Assembly: GCA_016795465.1 (NCBI GenBank)
Contig: JAEUHK010000018.1
Span: 44,974 to 108,973 of the forward strand
Origin: Verrucomicrobiaceae bacterium
Lineage (GTDB): Bacteria; Verrucomicrobiota; Verrucomicrobiia; Verrucomicrobiales; Verrucomicrobiaceae
Direction: 5' to 3'
Length of the DNA stretch: 64,000 nucleotides
Part shown: positions 34,537 through 43,789 of the stretch, in pieces
How the letters are laid out: each line of letters starts with the position of its first letter
How positions within the stretch are numbered: position 1 is the stretch's first letter
Program-made: the position numbers and the translations under genes
Notes under the pieces: generated by a model
The model's input: the letters and a program-made list of their open reading frames with translations, nothing else
Told to the model about the DNA's origin: nothing
Databases searched by the model: none

Positions 34537-36195
34537 ATGCCTGAAGATCCAAACCGTCGCATCACAGATACCTCAGTCCTACATCCCGTCGTCCGCCAAA
34601 AAGTGGCGCAAGTTTTGGCGCAACTTGAAGCAGAAGGAATTCCGCTTCGAGTCTTTGAAAGCTACCGAACACCAACCCGACAAGCACACCTATATGCTCA
34701 GGGCAGGACACGTTCAGGCAACAAAGTTACCAATGCCGAAGCCTGGGAGTCTTATCATCAATACGGTTTGGCGGTAGATCTGGTGTTTTTCGAGAATGGT
34801 GAGTGGCACTGGGGGAAGAATCAGCAGCACTCGCGCATGTATGACCGCATGCATCAAATCGCACGAAGTGCGGGACTGGAGCCTTTGTCCTGGGAAACAC
34901 CGCACATTCAATTGATGGGGGTCACCATCTCCACGCTCATGCAAGGCCGTTTTCCATCTGGAGGCGATTCAGGATGGGCTGACAATCTGAGACATTACGC
35001 TGAGACATGGAACAGCAATCCAGCGGCACCTCCCTTGCAGGGGCTGGGCAGCCTCCATGAACCGCAGCGTCCTCCCTTGACCGAGGAATTCCGTCCAGCG
35101 CTGCCTGTAGGAGCTCATGCCCCCGTCAGCGTCATTCCTGCAACCTATGATCGAAAACTCAATTCCCGCTTGTTTGCCGGCAAGCCAGCATTGGAATCTG
35201 TGGCATCTGGGCATCGGGTGCTGAAGGTCAGTGGGAGCCGGGTGGAAGGTATTGAATTCGTCCAGGACGGATTAAATCTATTGGCAGGTTCACATCCAGA
35301 GTATGCAATTGATGTCGGCCAGTTTCGGGGATTCTTCGGTCAGCGAACGGAACGTGCTGTGGAAGCTTTCCAGGAAGACTACCGCCTTATCGTTGATGGC
35401 GTTGTGGGCGAGGAAACCGTCCTCGCGCTCGATGATGCTGTGGCTCTAGCTGAAGGCACTCCTGCCGGATCACTTGCGCCGATTAGTAGTTCGGTCAGTG
35501 CATCCTCTTACACTCCTCCATCATCTAACGCTGCACTTCTTCAGAAAGTCCGTTTCGACAAGGCAGATGCTACTGTTGGCAAAACGTTAGCAGATACCTA
35601 TGCCGCAGCGGATAAAGATCCCAGGCTGGCAAAAGGAGACCCTAGCAACTGCAAAGCTCTGCTCAAGTTCGCGGATGGCACGGTATTCTTTGAGGCAAAA
35701 ATGGCCATCTGTGCCGATGGATCACCCCGCGCGAAGGAGATCGATCCAGGGCCTGGAAATCCAAAAACTGCCTTCACTTATCCTGGGATGGCGGGAGCCT
35801 ACTTTGATGCGGAAGATGTGCCTTACATCGTATTGCCCGGAAAAAATGATTCAGGCACACTCGATTTTGTCAAAACCATGGGCCTTTCAAAGCTTGATTT
35901 GGCAGTAGTCATTCATCGGGGACGGCTTATTCCCGCGTTTTATGGCGAGGTTGGTCCCGTTTTCCGAATTGGTGAGGCCGCCATCCAAGTTCATGAGGAT
36001 CTGCCTGTCCGTTCTCCTTGGACCAGTCCCGCAAAGGCCAAGGTTCGGAATGCGAGTGTGGAAGGCGAGGTCCTCTATTTTGTCTTTCCAGGAACTGCTG
36101 TCCCAAAAACGGCGGGGATGTCCAAAGAACAGTGGTTAGACAAGGTGAAATCGACTGCGCTTCAGAAGTGGGAGGCGTTTCTTGCAGCTCAATAG
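34537..36195 (+). CDS. M15 peptidase / peptidoglycan-binding / GH75-type chitosanase fusion
   Basis: A 552-residue cell-wall hydrolase. Residues 1-130: M15 D,D- or L,D-peptidase with FESYRTPTRQAHLYAQG, the zinc motif SYHQYGLAVD and the final His in TPHIQL. Residues about 245-300: PG_binding_1-like repeat (RTERAVEAFQEDYRLIVDGVVG). A Ser/Thr linker follows. Residues about 345-530: a domain like GH75 fungal-type chitosanase (FFEAKMAICADGSPRAKEID, YIVLP, GPVFRIGEAAIQVHEDL), with candidate acidic catalytic residues in DGS and GEA. There is no signal peptide. Export would need a holin-like route, a contractile or type VI system, or lysis. It closes the accessory cluster. Confidence 0.85.
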   Translation: MPEDPNRRITDTSVLHPVVRQKVAQVLAQLEAEGIPLRVFESYRTPTRQAHLYAQGRTRSGNKVTNAEAWESYHQYGLAVDLVFFENGEWHWGKNQQHSRMYDRMHQIARSAGLEPLSWETPHIQLMGVTISTLMQGRFPSGGDSGWADNLRHYAETWNSNPAAPPLQGLGSLHEPQRPPLTEEFRPALPVGAHAPVSVIPATYDRKLNSRLFAGKPALESVASGHRVLKVSGSRVEGIEFVQDGLNLLAGSHPEYAIDVGQFRGFFGQRTERAVEAFQEDYRLIVDGVVGEETVLALDDAVALAEGTPAGSLAPISSSVSASSYTPPSSNAALLQKVRFDKADATVGKTLADTYAAADKDPRLAKGDPSNCKALLKFADGTVFFEAKMAICADGSPRAKEIDPGPGNPKTAFTYPGMAGAYFDAEDVPYIVLPGKNDSGTLDFVKTMGLSKLDLAVVIHRGRLIPAFYGEVGPVFRIGEAAIQVHEDLPVRSPWTSPAKAKVRNASVEGEVLYFVFPGTAVPKTAGMSKEQWLDKVKSTALQKWEAFLAAQ

Positions 36196-36217
36196 CGGGC
36201 TAGGGAGTTTTATTCTG

Positions 36218-36252
36218 CAAATGCCGTCGTGTTCCAACCACGGCGGCATTTG
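36218..36252. terminator. Hairpin terminator after the hydrolase gene
   Basis: CAAATGCCGTCGTG and CACGGCGGCATTTG pair over 14 positions with one G-T wobble and a 7-nt loop. A modest T-rich tail (GATTTATT) follows on the plus strand, and an AATAAAA stretch precedes it. It ends the accessory cluster. Confidence 0.65.
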
Positions 36253-36255
36253 GAT

Positions 36256-36509
36256 TTATTCAGGTCGGGGCACCAAACCAAGATGTGCCATTGGGAGGTT
36301 CGTTTTGATTCCATGCTCGTCTTGTGAGAACGAGAGGTAAGGATCATGAGCTGTGTCGTGTGATCTAGGAAGGCTGTGACATGGAGTGATGCGGTAGAAG
36401 TCTCGATTTTTGTCCGGTTTCAGCCGCTCCCGCGGTATGGAGTTTCTGAATCGTCTCTTTTGTCGCAAAAACACGCGACGAAGAGGCGACTTAGAAGCCT
36501 CCCAATCGC
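36256..36509. other. Intergenic region, nothing recognised
   Basis: No supported gene, promoter consensus or repeat in these 250 bp. A short minus-strand open frame has no start signal or family likeness. GC rises back to the chromosomal level towards the next gene. Confidence 0.5.
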
Positions 36510-39500
36510 ATGAAGTCTATCCTCATCCTCTCCCTTGTCGCCCTGGCTGTTGCTGCTCAGGGCAAACCCGCCCGTTTTGTCCGCATCGAGATCCCCGGTG
36601 AGCGTCAGTGCATTCAGATCGCGGAGATTGAAATCCTGAGCGGTGGCAAAAACATCGCGAAGGGTGGCAAGGCCACGCAATCGACGACGGGACACGGTGG
36701 TGACGCGAGTCGGGCGATGGATGGCGACAAATCGCGCAACTACGGCAAGGGCATGACGCACACGGTGGAGAACAAGCCGAATCCGTGGTGGGAGGTCGAT
36801 CTGGGCTCGGCGCAGGCGATTGACTCGATCAGCTTGTGGAGCCGCGAGGGCTTCCCGGAGCGTCTCGGCGGCTTCACGCTGAGTTTGCTCGATGATTCGC
36901 GCAAAGCGGTGTTTGAGGTCAAAAACGTCGCGGCGGGTGAGTCGTTGACGATTGATGTCAAAGGCGGCGGCAAGATCGCTTACCTCACCTTTGATGGAAA
37001 ACCGGGCAAACCGGCGGAAAAGGGCTCTCGCAGCGCGCCAGCGCCGAAAAACGAGCCTGCGCTCGTCGATGTGCCTGCGGACTACAAAGACACGCTGCCC
37101 TTCGCTTTCAGCAAAGGCGACACCGTGGCGATCCTCGGCAACGGCCTGCCCGACCGCATGCAGCACGATGGCTGGATGGAGACCGTCCTGCAAAGCGCTC
37201 TGCCGGAGCAAAACGTGCGCTTCCGCAACATGAGCGCCAGCGGCGACCGCCCGAACTCCTTCCCGCGCAGCAGCGGGCACATGCACATGACGGATTACCT
37301 GCGCCATGTGAAGCCGGATGTCGTGTTCGCGTTCTTCGGCTACAACGAGTCCTTTGAGAACAAGCCGGACGACTTCAAAAAGCAGCTCGTCGATTTCGTG
37401 AAGTATGTGCGCGGCACGAAGCCAAATGGCAAAACCTTCCCGCGCATCGTGCTCTTCAGCCCCATCGCGCATGAGGACACGAAGAACCCGAACGTGCCGA
37501 ACGGCGCGGAGCACAATCCGCAGCTCGAAGCCTACACGAAGGCCACCGAAGCCGCCGCGAAGGAAGCGGGCGTGGGCTTTGTCGATCTCTTCCATCCCTC
37601 GCTCGATCTTTTCAAAGCCGCGAAGGAGCCGCTGACGATCAACGGCGTGCATCTCAGCGCCGAGGGCAACCGCCAGCTCGCGGAAGTGATCGCGAAGGCG
37701 CTGCTCGGCAAGGAAGTGACCGCGTCCGCCTCGCTCGAAGAGCTGCGTGAGGCCGTGATGGAGAAGGACGTGCATTGGAATGCCCGCTACCGTGCCCGCG
37801 ATGGCAATGACGTGTGGGGCGGTCGCTCGACGCTGGCCTTCACCGATGGCCAGACGAACGCCGTGGTGCTCCAGCATGAGCTGACGATGCTCGATGTGAT
37901 GACAGGCAATCGCGATCCGAAGATCTGGGCGCGTGCCAAAGGCAGCGATCTCAAAGTCGAAGATAGCAATGTGCCCGCGCCTGTGCCGGTGGTCTCGAAT
38001 GTCGGTGGCAAATCGAAGTCCTCCAGCGCTCAAAAAGAAGGCCGCACGGAATACATCAGCGGCCAGGAGGCGATCAAGCACATGGCCTTTGATCCGCGCT
38101 TTGAAGTGAGCCTGTTCGCCGATGAAGCGCAGTTCCCGCAGCTCGTGAATCCCGTGCAGATGCAGGTGGATACCAAAGGCCGCCTGTGGGCCGCCGTGTG
38201 GCACACCTACCCGATGTGGGAGCCGCTGAAGGAGATGAAGGACGCCCTCGTCATCTGCCACGATGACAACAAAGACGGCAAGTGCGACCGCATGACGGAG
38301 TTCGCCCGCGTGCAGAATCCGCTTGGCTTTGAGTTCTGGAATGGCGGCGTCATCGTCACCTGCGCCCCGGACATCATCTTCCTCAAAGACACCGATGGCG
38401 ACGATGTGGCCGACGTGCGCACGATCATGCTGCAAGGCGTCGATTTCGCCGATACGCATCACGGCGCGAACAATCTCATCTACGGCCCCGATGGCGGCAT
38501 CTACTGGCAGAGCGGTGTCTTCATGGTGCACAATCACGAGCATCCGTGGGGTCCGTCGCTGCAGACCGGCACGAGCGCGATGTATCGCTTTGATCCGCGC
38601 CGCTTCACCATCGCGAAACACGCTGACAACTCGCCGAACCCGCACGGCATCGCGTTTGACACCTGGGGCTATCAATACGCCACCGACGGCACCGGCGGTC
38701 GCGCTTATCAAGTCCGCCCCGAAGGCAACGGCTTCAAAATGTATGAGCTTTTGAAGAAGGAAGTGCGCCCTGTCACTGCGAGCGAGATCGTCAGCAGCAC
38801 GCACTTCCCCGAGGACATGCAGGGCGACTTCCTCATCTGCAACGTCATCGGCTTCCTCGGCATCAAGCACTACGACCTGGCCCGCGACGCGGAAAAAGCC
38901 AGCGTCTGGGGCGAACCCGCCGGCGCTGAACTCACCGTGAAGGTCACGCAAGCCGACGGCAGCGTCACCGAGGACAAATCCCGCGGCCTGCTCATGAGCG
39001 GCGACAAGAATTTCCGCCCCAGCGATGCCATCTTTGGTGAAGATGGTGCTCTTTACATCGCCGACTGGCACAACGTCATCATCGGTCACATGCAGCACAA
39101 CGTCCGCGACCCGAACCGCGACCACAAACACGGCCGCATCTACCGCATGACTGCCAAAGGCCGCGAGTTGCAGAAACCCGTCGCCATCGACGGCCAGCCC
39201 ATCCCCGCGCTGCTCGAAAACCTCAAGCATCCCACCGACAGCGTGCGCCATCGCACCCGCGTCGAGCTCAGCGAGCGCCCCACCGCCGAAGTCATCGCCG
39301 CCACGAAGGAATGGATGAAGCAATTCGACGCTACCAAGAAGGAAGACGCGCACCATTTGCTCGAAGCCCTCTGGATTCATCAGCAGCACAACGTCCGCGA
39401 CACCGCGCTGCTCGCCTCCCTGCAACAATCCCCCGAACTGCACGCCCGCAACGCCGCCAACGTCGTCCAGCACCTCTGGTTCAACGTCGAAGCCAGCACC

Positions 39501-39938
39501 AAAGGCGGCGTCATCGCCGGAGAAGCCGAGGAGAAGGCCCAAAAGTCCGGCCTCCTCAGCGACACGCCTGAACTGACCACCATCCGCATCGGCACCATCC
39601 GCGAGCGCCTCATGTATGACGTCAAAGAGCTCAACGTGAAGGCCGGCAAGAAGATCAAGCTCACCTTCGCCAACACCGACGTCATGCCGCACAACCTCCT
39701 CGTCACCAAGCCCGGCAAAGCCGACGCCGTGATGAATGCCGCCATCGTCATGGGCGCGGCGGGTTTTGAAAAAGGCTTCATCCCGGCTGGAGAGGACGTT
39801 TTGCACCACACGAAGCTCCTCGATGGCGGCAAAGAAGAAGTCTTGGAGTTCACGCTGCCGGTGGCGGGAGATTACCCCTTCGTTTGCAGCTTCCCAGGCC
39901 ACGGCATCATCATGCGCGGGGTGTTGAAGGCGAAATAG
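36510..39938 (+). CDS. Secreted discoidin / SGNH / PVC dehydrogenase propeller / cupredoxin protein
   Basis: A 1142-residue exported protein with signal peptide [18 protein letters not shown]. Domains: F5/8-type discoidin-like (20-160; [18 protein letters not shown]); SGNH hydrolase-like (200-400; [25 protein letters not shown]); PVC 'membrane-bound dehydrogenase' beta-propeller (530-875; [42 protein letters not shown]); HEAT-like helices (885-1000); C-terminal cupredoxin (1030-1142) with copper ligands His in VMPHNLLV, then Cys, His and Met in [11 protein letters not shown]. The last part resembles azurin, so electron transfer from the propeller is likely. The substrate is unknown. The paralogue at 45202 has cytochrome c instead. 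Confidence 0.88.
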   Translation: MKSILILSLVALAVAAQGKPARFVRIEIPGERQCIQIAEIEILSGGKNIAKGGKATQSTTGHGGDASRAMDGDKSRNYGKGMTHTVENKPNPWWEVDLGSAQAIDSISLWSREGFPERLGGFTLSLLDDSRKAVFEVKNVAAGESLTIDVKGGGKIAYLTFDGKPGKPAEKGSRSAPAPKNEPALVDVPADYKDTLPFAFSKGDTVAILGNGLPDRMQHDGWMETVLQSALPEQNVRFRNMSASGDRPNSFPRSSGHMHMTDYLRHVKPDVVFAFFGYNESFENKPDDFKKQLVDFVKYVRGTKPNGKTFPRIVLFSPIAHEDTKNPNVPNGAEHNPQLEAYTKATEAAAKEAGVGFVDLFHPSLDLFKAAKEPLTINGVHLSAEGNRQLAEVIAKALLGKEVTASASLEELREAVMEKDVHWNARYRARDGNDVWGGRSTLAFTDGQTNAVVLQHELTMLDVMTGNRDPKIWARAKGSDLKVEDSNVPAPVPVVSNVGGKSKSSSAQKEGRTEYISGQEAIKHMAFDPRFEVSLFADEAQFPQLVNPVQMQVDTKGRLWAAVWHTYPMWEPLKEMKDALVICHDDNKDGKCDRMTEFARVQNPLGFEFWNGGVIVTCAPDIIFLKDTDGDDVADVRTIMLQGVDFADTHHGANNLIYGPDGGIYWQSGVFMVHNHEHPWGPSLQTGTSAMYRFDPRRFTIAKHADNSPNPHGIAFDTWGYQYATDGTGGRAYQVRPEGNGFKMYELLKKEVRPVTASEIVSSTHFPEDMQGDFLICNVIGFLGIKHYDLARDAEKASVWGEPAGAELTVKVTQADGSVTEDKSRGLLMSGDKNFRPSDAIFGEDGALYIADWHNVIIGHMQHNVRDPNRDHKHGRIYRMTAKGRELQKPVAIDGQPIPALLENLKHPTDSVRHRTRVELSERPTAEVIAATKEWMKQFDATKKEDAHHLLEALWIHQQHNVRDTALLASLQQSPELHARNAANVVQHLWFNVEASTKGGVIAGEAEEKAQKSGLLSDTPELTTIRIGTIRERLMYDVKELNVKAGKKIKLTFANTDVMPHNLLVTKPGKADAVMNAAIVMGAAGFEKGFIPAGEDVLHHTKLLDGGKEEVLEFTLPVAGDYPFVCSFPGHGIIMRGVLKAK

Positions 39939-39980
39939 TTCGTGATTCGACTCCGTCCCGGCCATGCGGCTGCTCTGGCG

Positions 39981-41189
39981 TCAGCCTCTCGCCTCGTCGT
40001 CCCCTTTGATTTTCGTGATGACACGATGCAGCCTGCGCAGCACGAGGAAAACTTGCGCGCGGAGTGATTCAGGATTGTAGGATTCCACGTCGAGCGTGTG
40101 CCTCAGTTCTGGGCACCACTCGGCCTTGTAGCGGCAGTCACCGGAGAGCATGTCGTAGGTCTGCAGGCCGTGGCGGGCTGCTGTTTCGAGGCTCCAATGC
40201 ACGGCGAGGTTGCCGATCGAGAGTGTTTTGAACTCCGGGTCCCACCCCTGCTGGAAGAGGCTGAAGTCGTTCCGTTGGATGAAGCCAAGCGCTGCGGCCA
40301 CGACGCGATCACCCGCCATCAAGCAGGTGAGCAGCGCGCACCCGCCTTCGAGCCAGCGGAGGGCGTTTGCGCGATAAAAAGCCCAGGCGGCCGGGCGGAG
40401 GAAATCGCTCGTGTTCCCCGGCCATTGGAGGTGATGAAGGCGGGCAAGATGATCGAGGGCTTCATCATGCGGCAAGTCAACTCCAGAGACACAGCGTCGC
40501 CCCTGGTGCTCGCTGGTGAAGGAACCCCACCGGTTTCGCAAATTCCTCCGCCAGCGGGAGGAACGCGCACCTTCATAGGCATTCCAGTCCGCCGGGATGG
40601 GTGTGAAGCGGCATGGATGTGTGCCTGCGCTGCCGGCGCTGACGCCCACGCGGCTGGATGCCTCTTGAAGAAAGGGCAGATTGGGGGAGTCGGCCGGGAT
40701 CGCAGGCAGCCAGACAGCATCCCACTCGCCTTGCAAGCGGTCCAAGATACGGAGCAGCAGGGGGATGAACTCGGCTTCCCGCCCGGTGGTCACGAGGAAA
40801 TCCATGCGTTCCACCTGCACGTCCCCCATGCCGCCGATCCAGGTCAGATGTTTCATCATGCGCCGGGTGCCGCCCCCCCCGGAGGTGATCACACAGGGAG
40901 CGATCGCGACCACTTCCTCGTTTCGATCTCGCAGCACACCGATGGCAAGGCGTTTCCCACGGCCAAAATGCCTCCACCAGCTCCGGCACCAGTCGTAACG
41001 TGCAAACGGCGTGCTTGTCCGCATCCGGCTGACCAGGCTCTCCCACGGTCGTTGAAGGTCGTCAAACTGCTCCTCAGTGCGGATAATCTCCAGCGAAGCA
41101 CCCGATGTCATTTTCCGCGCGCTTTCTGTGGATGCCCCCAGGCGCGAAAACTCCCCCGCGTCGGCGCGGCGAGGGATCAAGTCAGACAT
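39981..41189 (-). CDS. CelD/BcsL-like GNAT acyltransferase
   Basis: A 402-residue protein of the CelD-like, FemAB-fold acetyltransferase group often found in exopolysaccharide clusters. It has the TPFARYDWCRSWWRHFG opening and a C-terminal GNAT-like core (AGDRVVAAALGFIQRNDFSLFQQGWDPEF, then SIGNLAVHWSLETAARHG and YDMLSGDCRYKAEW). The start is the ATG at 41189; a TTG six codons earlier is less likely. It is divergent from the carbamoyltransferase gene across an AT-rich gap. It may acylate a glycan or a precursor; the exact substrate is unknown. Confidence 0.82.
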   Translation of the reverse strand: MSDLIPRRADAGEFSRLGASTESARKMTSGASLEIIRTEEQFDDLQRPWESLVSRMRTSTPFARYDWCRSWWRHFGRGKRLAIGVLRDRNEEVVAIAPCVITSGGGGTRRMMKHLTWIGGMGDVQVERMDFLVTTGREAEFIPLLLRILDRLQGEWDAVWLPAIPADSPNLPFLQEASSRVGVSAGSAGTHPCRFTPIPADWNAYEGARSSRWRRNLRNRWGSFTSEHQGRRCVSGVDLPHDEALDHLARLHHLQWPGNTSDFLRPAAWAFYRANALRWLEGGCALLTCLMAGDRVVAAALGFIQRNDFSLFQQGWDPEFKTLSIGNLAVHWSLETAARHGLQTYDMLSGDCRYKAEWCPELRHTLDVESYNPESLRAQVFLVLRRLHRVITKIKGDDEARG

Positions 41190-41327
41190 GGTGGAGGTGA
41201 AGGACAAGACTGTACTGTGTTCTCTATTATGAATTTATATATCACAGCACCTTTAGTTTGATCAATATTATTATCGCGATTATTATTGTATTTACTAATA
41301 TAATACATTCGCTTCCGATTTGGATTC
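41190..41327. promoter_or_regulatory. AT-rich divergent promoter region
   Basis: This 138-bp gap is far more AT-rich than its surroundings. A perfect TATAAT is at 41299-41304, 24 bp before the carbamoyltransferase ATG, though no good -35 is visible. CATAAT-like and TATAAA-like stretches facing the minus strand could serve the acyltransferase gene. Confidence 0.5.
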
Positions 41328-43148
41328 ATGCACATCCTCGGCCTCTCCGCCTTCTACCACGATTCTGCCGCCTGCCTTTTGAGCGGTGGTCACGTCGTCG
41401 CTGCGGCTCAGGAGGAGCGTTTCAGCCGACGCAGGCACGATTCAGCCTTTCCTTGTCAAGCCGTCGAGTTTTGCCTGAAGCGGGGGGGGCTCCGCCCGCA
41501 AGACCTCGATGCCGTGGCGTTTTACGACAAGCCGCTGCTCAAGTTTGACCGCATCCTCGAAACGCACCTCGCCTGGGCACCGCAGGGCCTGAAGTCCTTC
41601 ATGATGGCCGTGCCGGTCTGGCTGGCGGAAAAGCTCTGGATGCCCTCGGTGATCTCCAAAGAAGTCGGGAACGGCCTTCCGCTGCTGTTTGCCGAGCATC
41701 ACGAGTCCCACGCGGCCTCCGCGTTCTTCCCAAGCCCATTCGAGAGCGCCGCCGTGCTCACCGTGGATGGCGTGGGCGAGTGGGCCACCAGCTCCTACGG
41801 CGTGGGCCGTGGCAACAAGGTGGAAATGCTCAAGGAGATGCACTTCCCGCACTCGCTGGGCCTGCTTTACTCCGCCTTCACCTACTACACCGGCTTCAAG
41901 GTGAACTCCGGTGAGTACAAGGTCATGGGCCTCGCACCCTACGGCGAGCCGAAGTATGCCCAGGCCATCTTTGACCACCTCATCGACCTGAAGGACGACG
42001 GCTCCTTCGCCATGAACCAGGAGTACTTCGATTACTGCGCCGGATTGAAAATGACCGCGCCGAAGATGGAACCGCTGTTTGGCGGTCCGCCGCGCAGGCC
42101 GGAATCGAACCTCACCCAGCGTGAGATGGATCTCGCCGCCTCGGTGCAGGTGGTGACGGAGGAAATCATGCTGCGCATGGCACGCCACATCCGCAAAGAA
42201 ACCGGCGAGCGCCACCTCTGCCTCGCCGGCGGCGTGGCGCTGAACTGCGTGGCGAATGGCAAACTGCTCCGCGCAGGCGTCTTCGACGACATCTACATCC
42301 AACCAGCCGCGGGCGATGCCGGTGGAGCACTCGGTGCCGCCCTATCCGCCTACCACCACTACCACGACAAGCCCCGCGTGACCGTTCCGGGCACGGACTG
42401 GCAGCGTGGCAGCTACCTCGGCCCTGAGTACAGCGATGACGAGGTCGCCTCCGCGATCTCGCCTTTCGGTGCCAAATCCACCCTGCATGCCAGCGATGAG
42501 GCGATGTGCGCCGAAGTGGCCCGTTTGATGACGGAAGGAAAAGTCGTCGGCTGGTTCCAGGGACGCATGGAGTTCGGCCCCCGAGCCCTCGGCGCACGCT
42601 CCATCATCGGCGATGCCCGCAGCCCGGAGATGCAGAAGATCATGAATTTGAAGATCAAGTTCCGCGAGAGCTTCCGCCCCTTTGCCCCGGCCGTGCTCGC
42701 GGAAAAAGTGGGCGAGTGGTTCGACCACGACCGCTCCAGCCCCTACATGCTCCTCGTGGCCGATGTGCTCGAAAAGCACCGCAAGCAGCTCTCCGGGGCC
42801 GATGACGCCCTGTGGGGCATCGACAAGCTCAACATCCCTCGTTCCACCATCCCCGCCGTCACGCATGTGGACTGCTCCGCACGCCTGCAAACCGTGCACC
42901 GCGACACGAATCCCAACTTCCACCGCCTCATCAGCGAGTTTGACCGCCTTACTGGCTGCCCCGTGGTCGTGAACACCTCCTTCAACGTGCGTGGCGAGCC
43001 CATCGTGGAAAACCCCGCCCAGGCATACACCTGCTTCATGCGCACGGAGATGGATGTCCTCGTGCTCGGCCGCCACGTGCTGCTCAAATCCGAGCAGCCC
43101 GAATGGAAGGAAGCCCACGATTGGCGATCCGAACACACCCTCGACTAA
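41328..43148 (+). CDS. NodU/CmcH-family carbamoyltransferase
   Basis: A 606-residue O-carbamoyltransferase that transfers carbamoyl from carbamoyl phosphate, through carbamoyl-AMP, to a hydroxyl on a sugar or metabolite. N-terminal Kae1-like domain: ILGLSAFYHDSAACLLSGG, the metal-binding FAEHHESHAASAF, and LTVDGVGEW. C-terminal domain: GWFQGRMEFGPRALGARSI, SFRPFAPAVL, VVNTSFNVRGEPIV. Full normal length. SxtJ, DUF5989 and SGNH genes follow within 700 bp, an order known from surface-polysaccharide and saxitoxin-type clusters. Confidence 0.94.
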   Translation: MHILGLSAFYHDSAACLLSGGHVVAAAQEERFSRRRHDSAFPCQAVEFCLKRGGLRPQDLDAVAFYDKPLLKFDRILETHLAWAPQGLKSFMMAVPVWLAEKLWMPSVISKEVGNGLPLLFAEHHESHAASAFFPSPFESAAVLTVDGVGEWATSSYGVGRGNKVEMLKEMHFPHSLGLLYSAFTYYTGFKVNSGEYKVMGLAPYGEPKYAQAIFDHLIDLKDDGSFAMNQEYFDYCAGLKMTAPKMEPLFGGPPRRPESNLTQREMDLAASVQVVTEEIMLRMARHIRKETGERHLCLAGGVALNCVANGKLLRAGVFDDIYIQPAAGDAGGALGAALSAYHHYHDKPRVTVPGTDWQRGSYLGPEYSDDEVASAISPFGAKSTLHASDEAMCAEVARLMTEGKVVGWFQGRMEFGPRALGARSIIGDARSPEMQKIMNLKIKFRESFRPFAPAVLAEKVGEWFDHDRSSPYMLLVADVLEKHRKQLSGADDALWGIDKLNIPRSTIPAVTHVDCSARLQTVHRDTNPNFHRLISEFDRLTGCPVVVNTSFNVRGEPIVENPAQAYTCFMRTEMDVLVLGRHVLLKSEQPEWKEAHDWRSEHTLD

Positions 43149-43165
43149 CCCCTTTTTGCACGATC

Positions 43166-43597
43166 ATGGGACTCCGCGCTGACGTCACTCACGAACTCTC
43201 CGCCCTCGACACCTCGTCGAAGGCCCTGCGTAAATTCGGCCTCACCGTCGGCGGCGTCTTCGCCGCGATCACGGCGCTGGGTATTTGGAAACACTGGGCA
43301 CAGTCCGCGGTGGTCACGCTGGGCTCCCTCGCGGCCTTCTTGCTCTTCTTTGGCCTCATCGCTCCTGCCCTGCTCCGCCTTCCGCACCGTCTTTGGATGA
43401 CCTTCGCCCTCGCGCTCGGCTGGTGCATGTCACGACTGATCCTCACGATTTTGTTCGTCTTCGCTGTCATCCCGGTGGCGATGCTCGGACGCGTCATGCG
43501 GCTGCCCTTCATCCAGATCCGCCGTCACACACCGCGTGACAGCTACTGGGTCGATCATCCCACCCGCGCCGCGAAACATCACGCGGACATGTTCTGA
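43166..43597 (+). CDS. SxtJ-family membrane protein
   Basis: A 143-residue inner-membrane protein with the start at the ATG at 43166, 17 bp after the carbamoyltransferase stop. Hydrophobic segments: LTVGGVFAAITALGIW, VVTLGSLAAFLLFFGLIAPALL and LALGWCMSRLILTILFVFAVIPVAMLGR. The C-terminal DSYWVDHPTR is typical of SxtJ. The family's function is not established; it travels with carbamoyltransferases. Confidence 0.85.
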   Translation: MGLRADVTHELSALDTSSKALRKFGLTVGGVFAAITALGIWKHWAQSAVVTLGSLAAFLLFFGLIAPALLRLPHRLWMTFALALGWCMSRLILTILFVFAVIPVAMLGRVMRLPFIQIRRHTPRDSYWVDHPTRAAKHHADMF

Positions 43598-43627
43598 CCC
43601 GTTTTCTTCCACACACCACGCCATCCC

Positions 43628-43783
43628 ATGAAACTCCGCATCCTCGGCCAGTTCGCCACCTACCTCTTCCGCTCCGGCAAATGGTGGCTCTTCCCCATCG
43701 TCGCGCTGCTGCTCGTGCTCGGCCTCATCCTCGTCGTGGCAAAGGGCTCCGCGCTCGCGCCCTTCATCTACACTTTGTTTTAA
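43628..43783 (+). CDS. DUF5989 small membrane protein
   Basis: A 51-residue protein. It starts MKLRILGQFATYLFRSGKWW, has one membrane helix rich in Leu/Val and ends with SALAPFIYTLF, the hallmark C-terminus of DUF5989. It lies 30 bp after SxtJ and 6 bp before the SGNH gene, clearly within the operon. Function unknown. Confidence 0.88.
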   Translation: MKLRILGQFATYLFRSGKWWLFPIVALLLVLGLILVVAKGSALAPFIYTLF

Positions 43784-43789
43784 ACCTGG

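Noticed and set aside
36256..36474. A 72-codon minus-strand open frame after the hydrolase terminator.
   Set aside because: No family, no start context, and an Arg/Pro/His-rich composition typical of chance frames.
36420..39965. A minus-strand open frame of 1181 codons opposite the discoidin/cupredoxin protein.
   Set aside because: The plus-strand gene has signal peptide, SGNH, propeller and cupredoxin motifs over the same span; the antisense protein has none.
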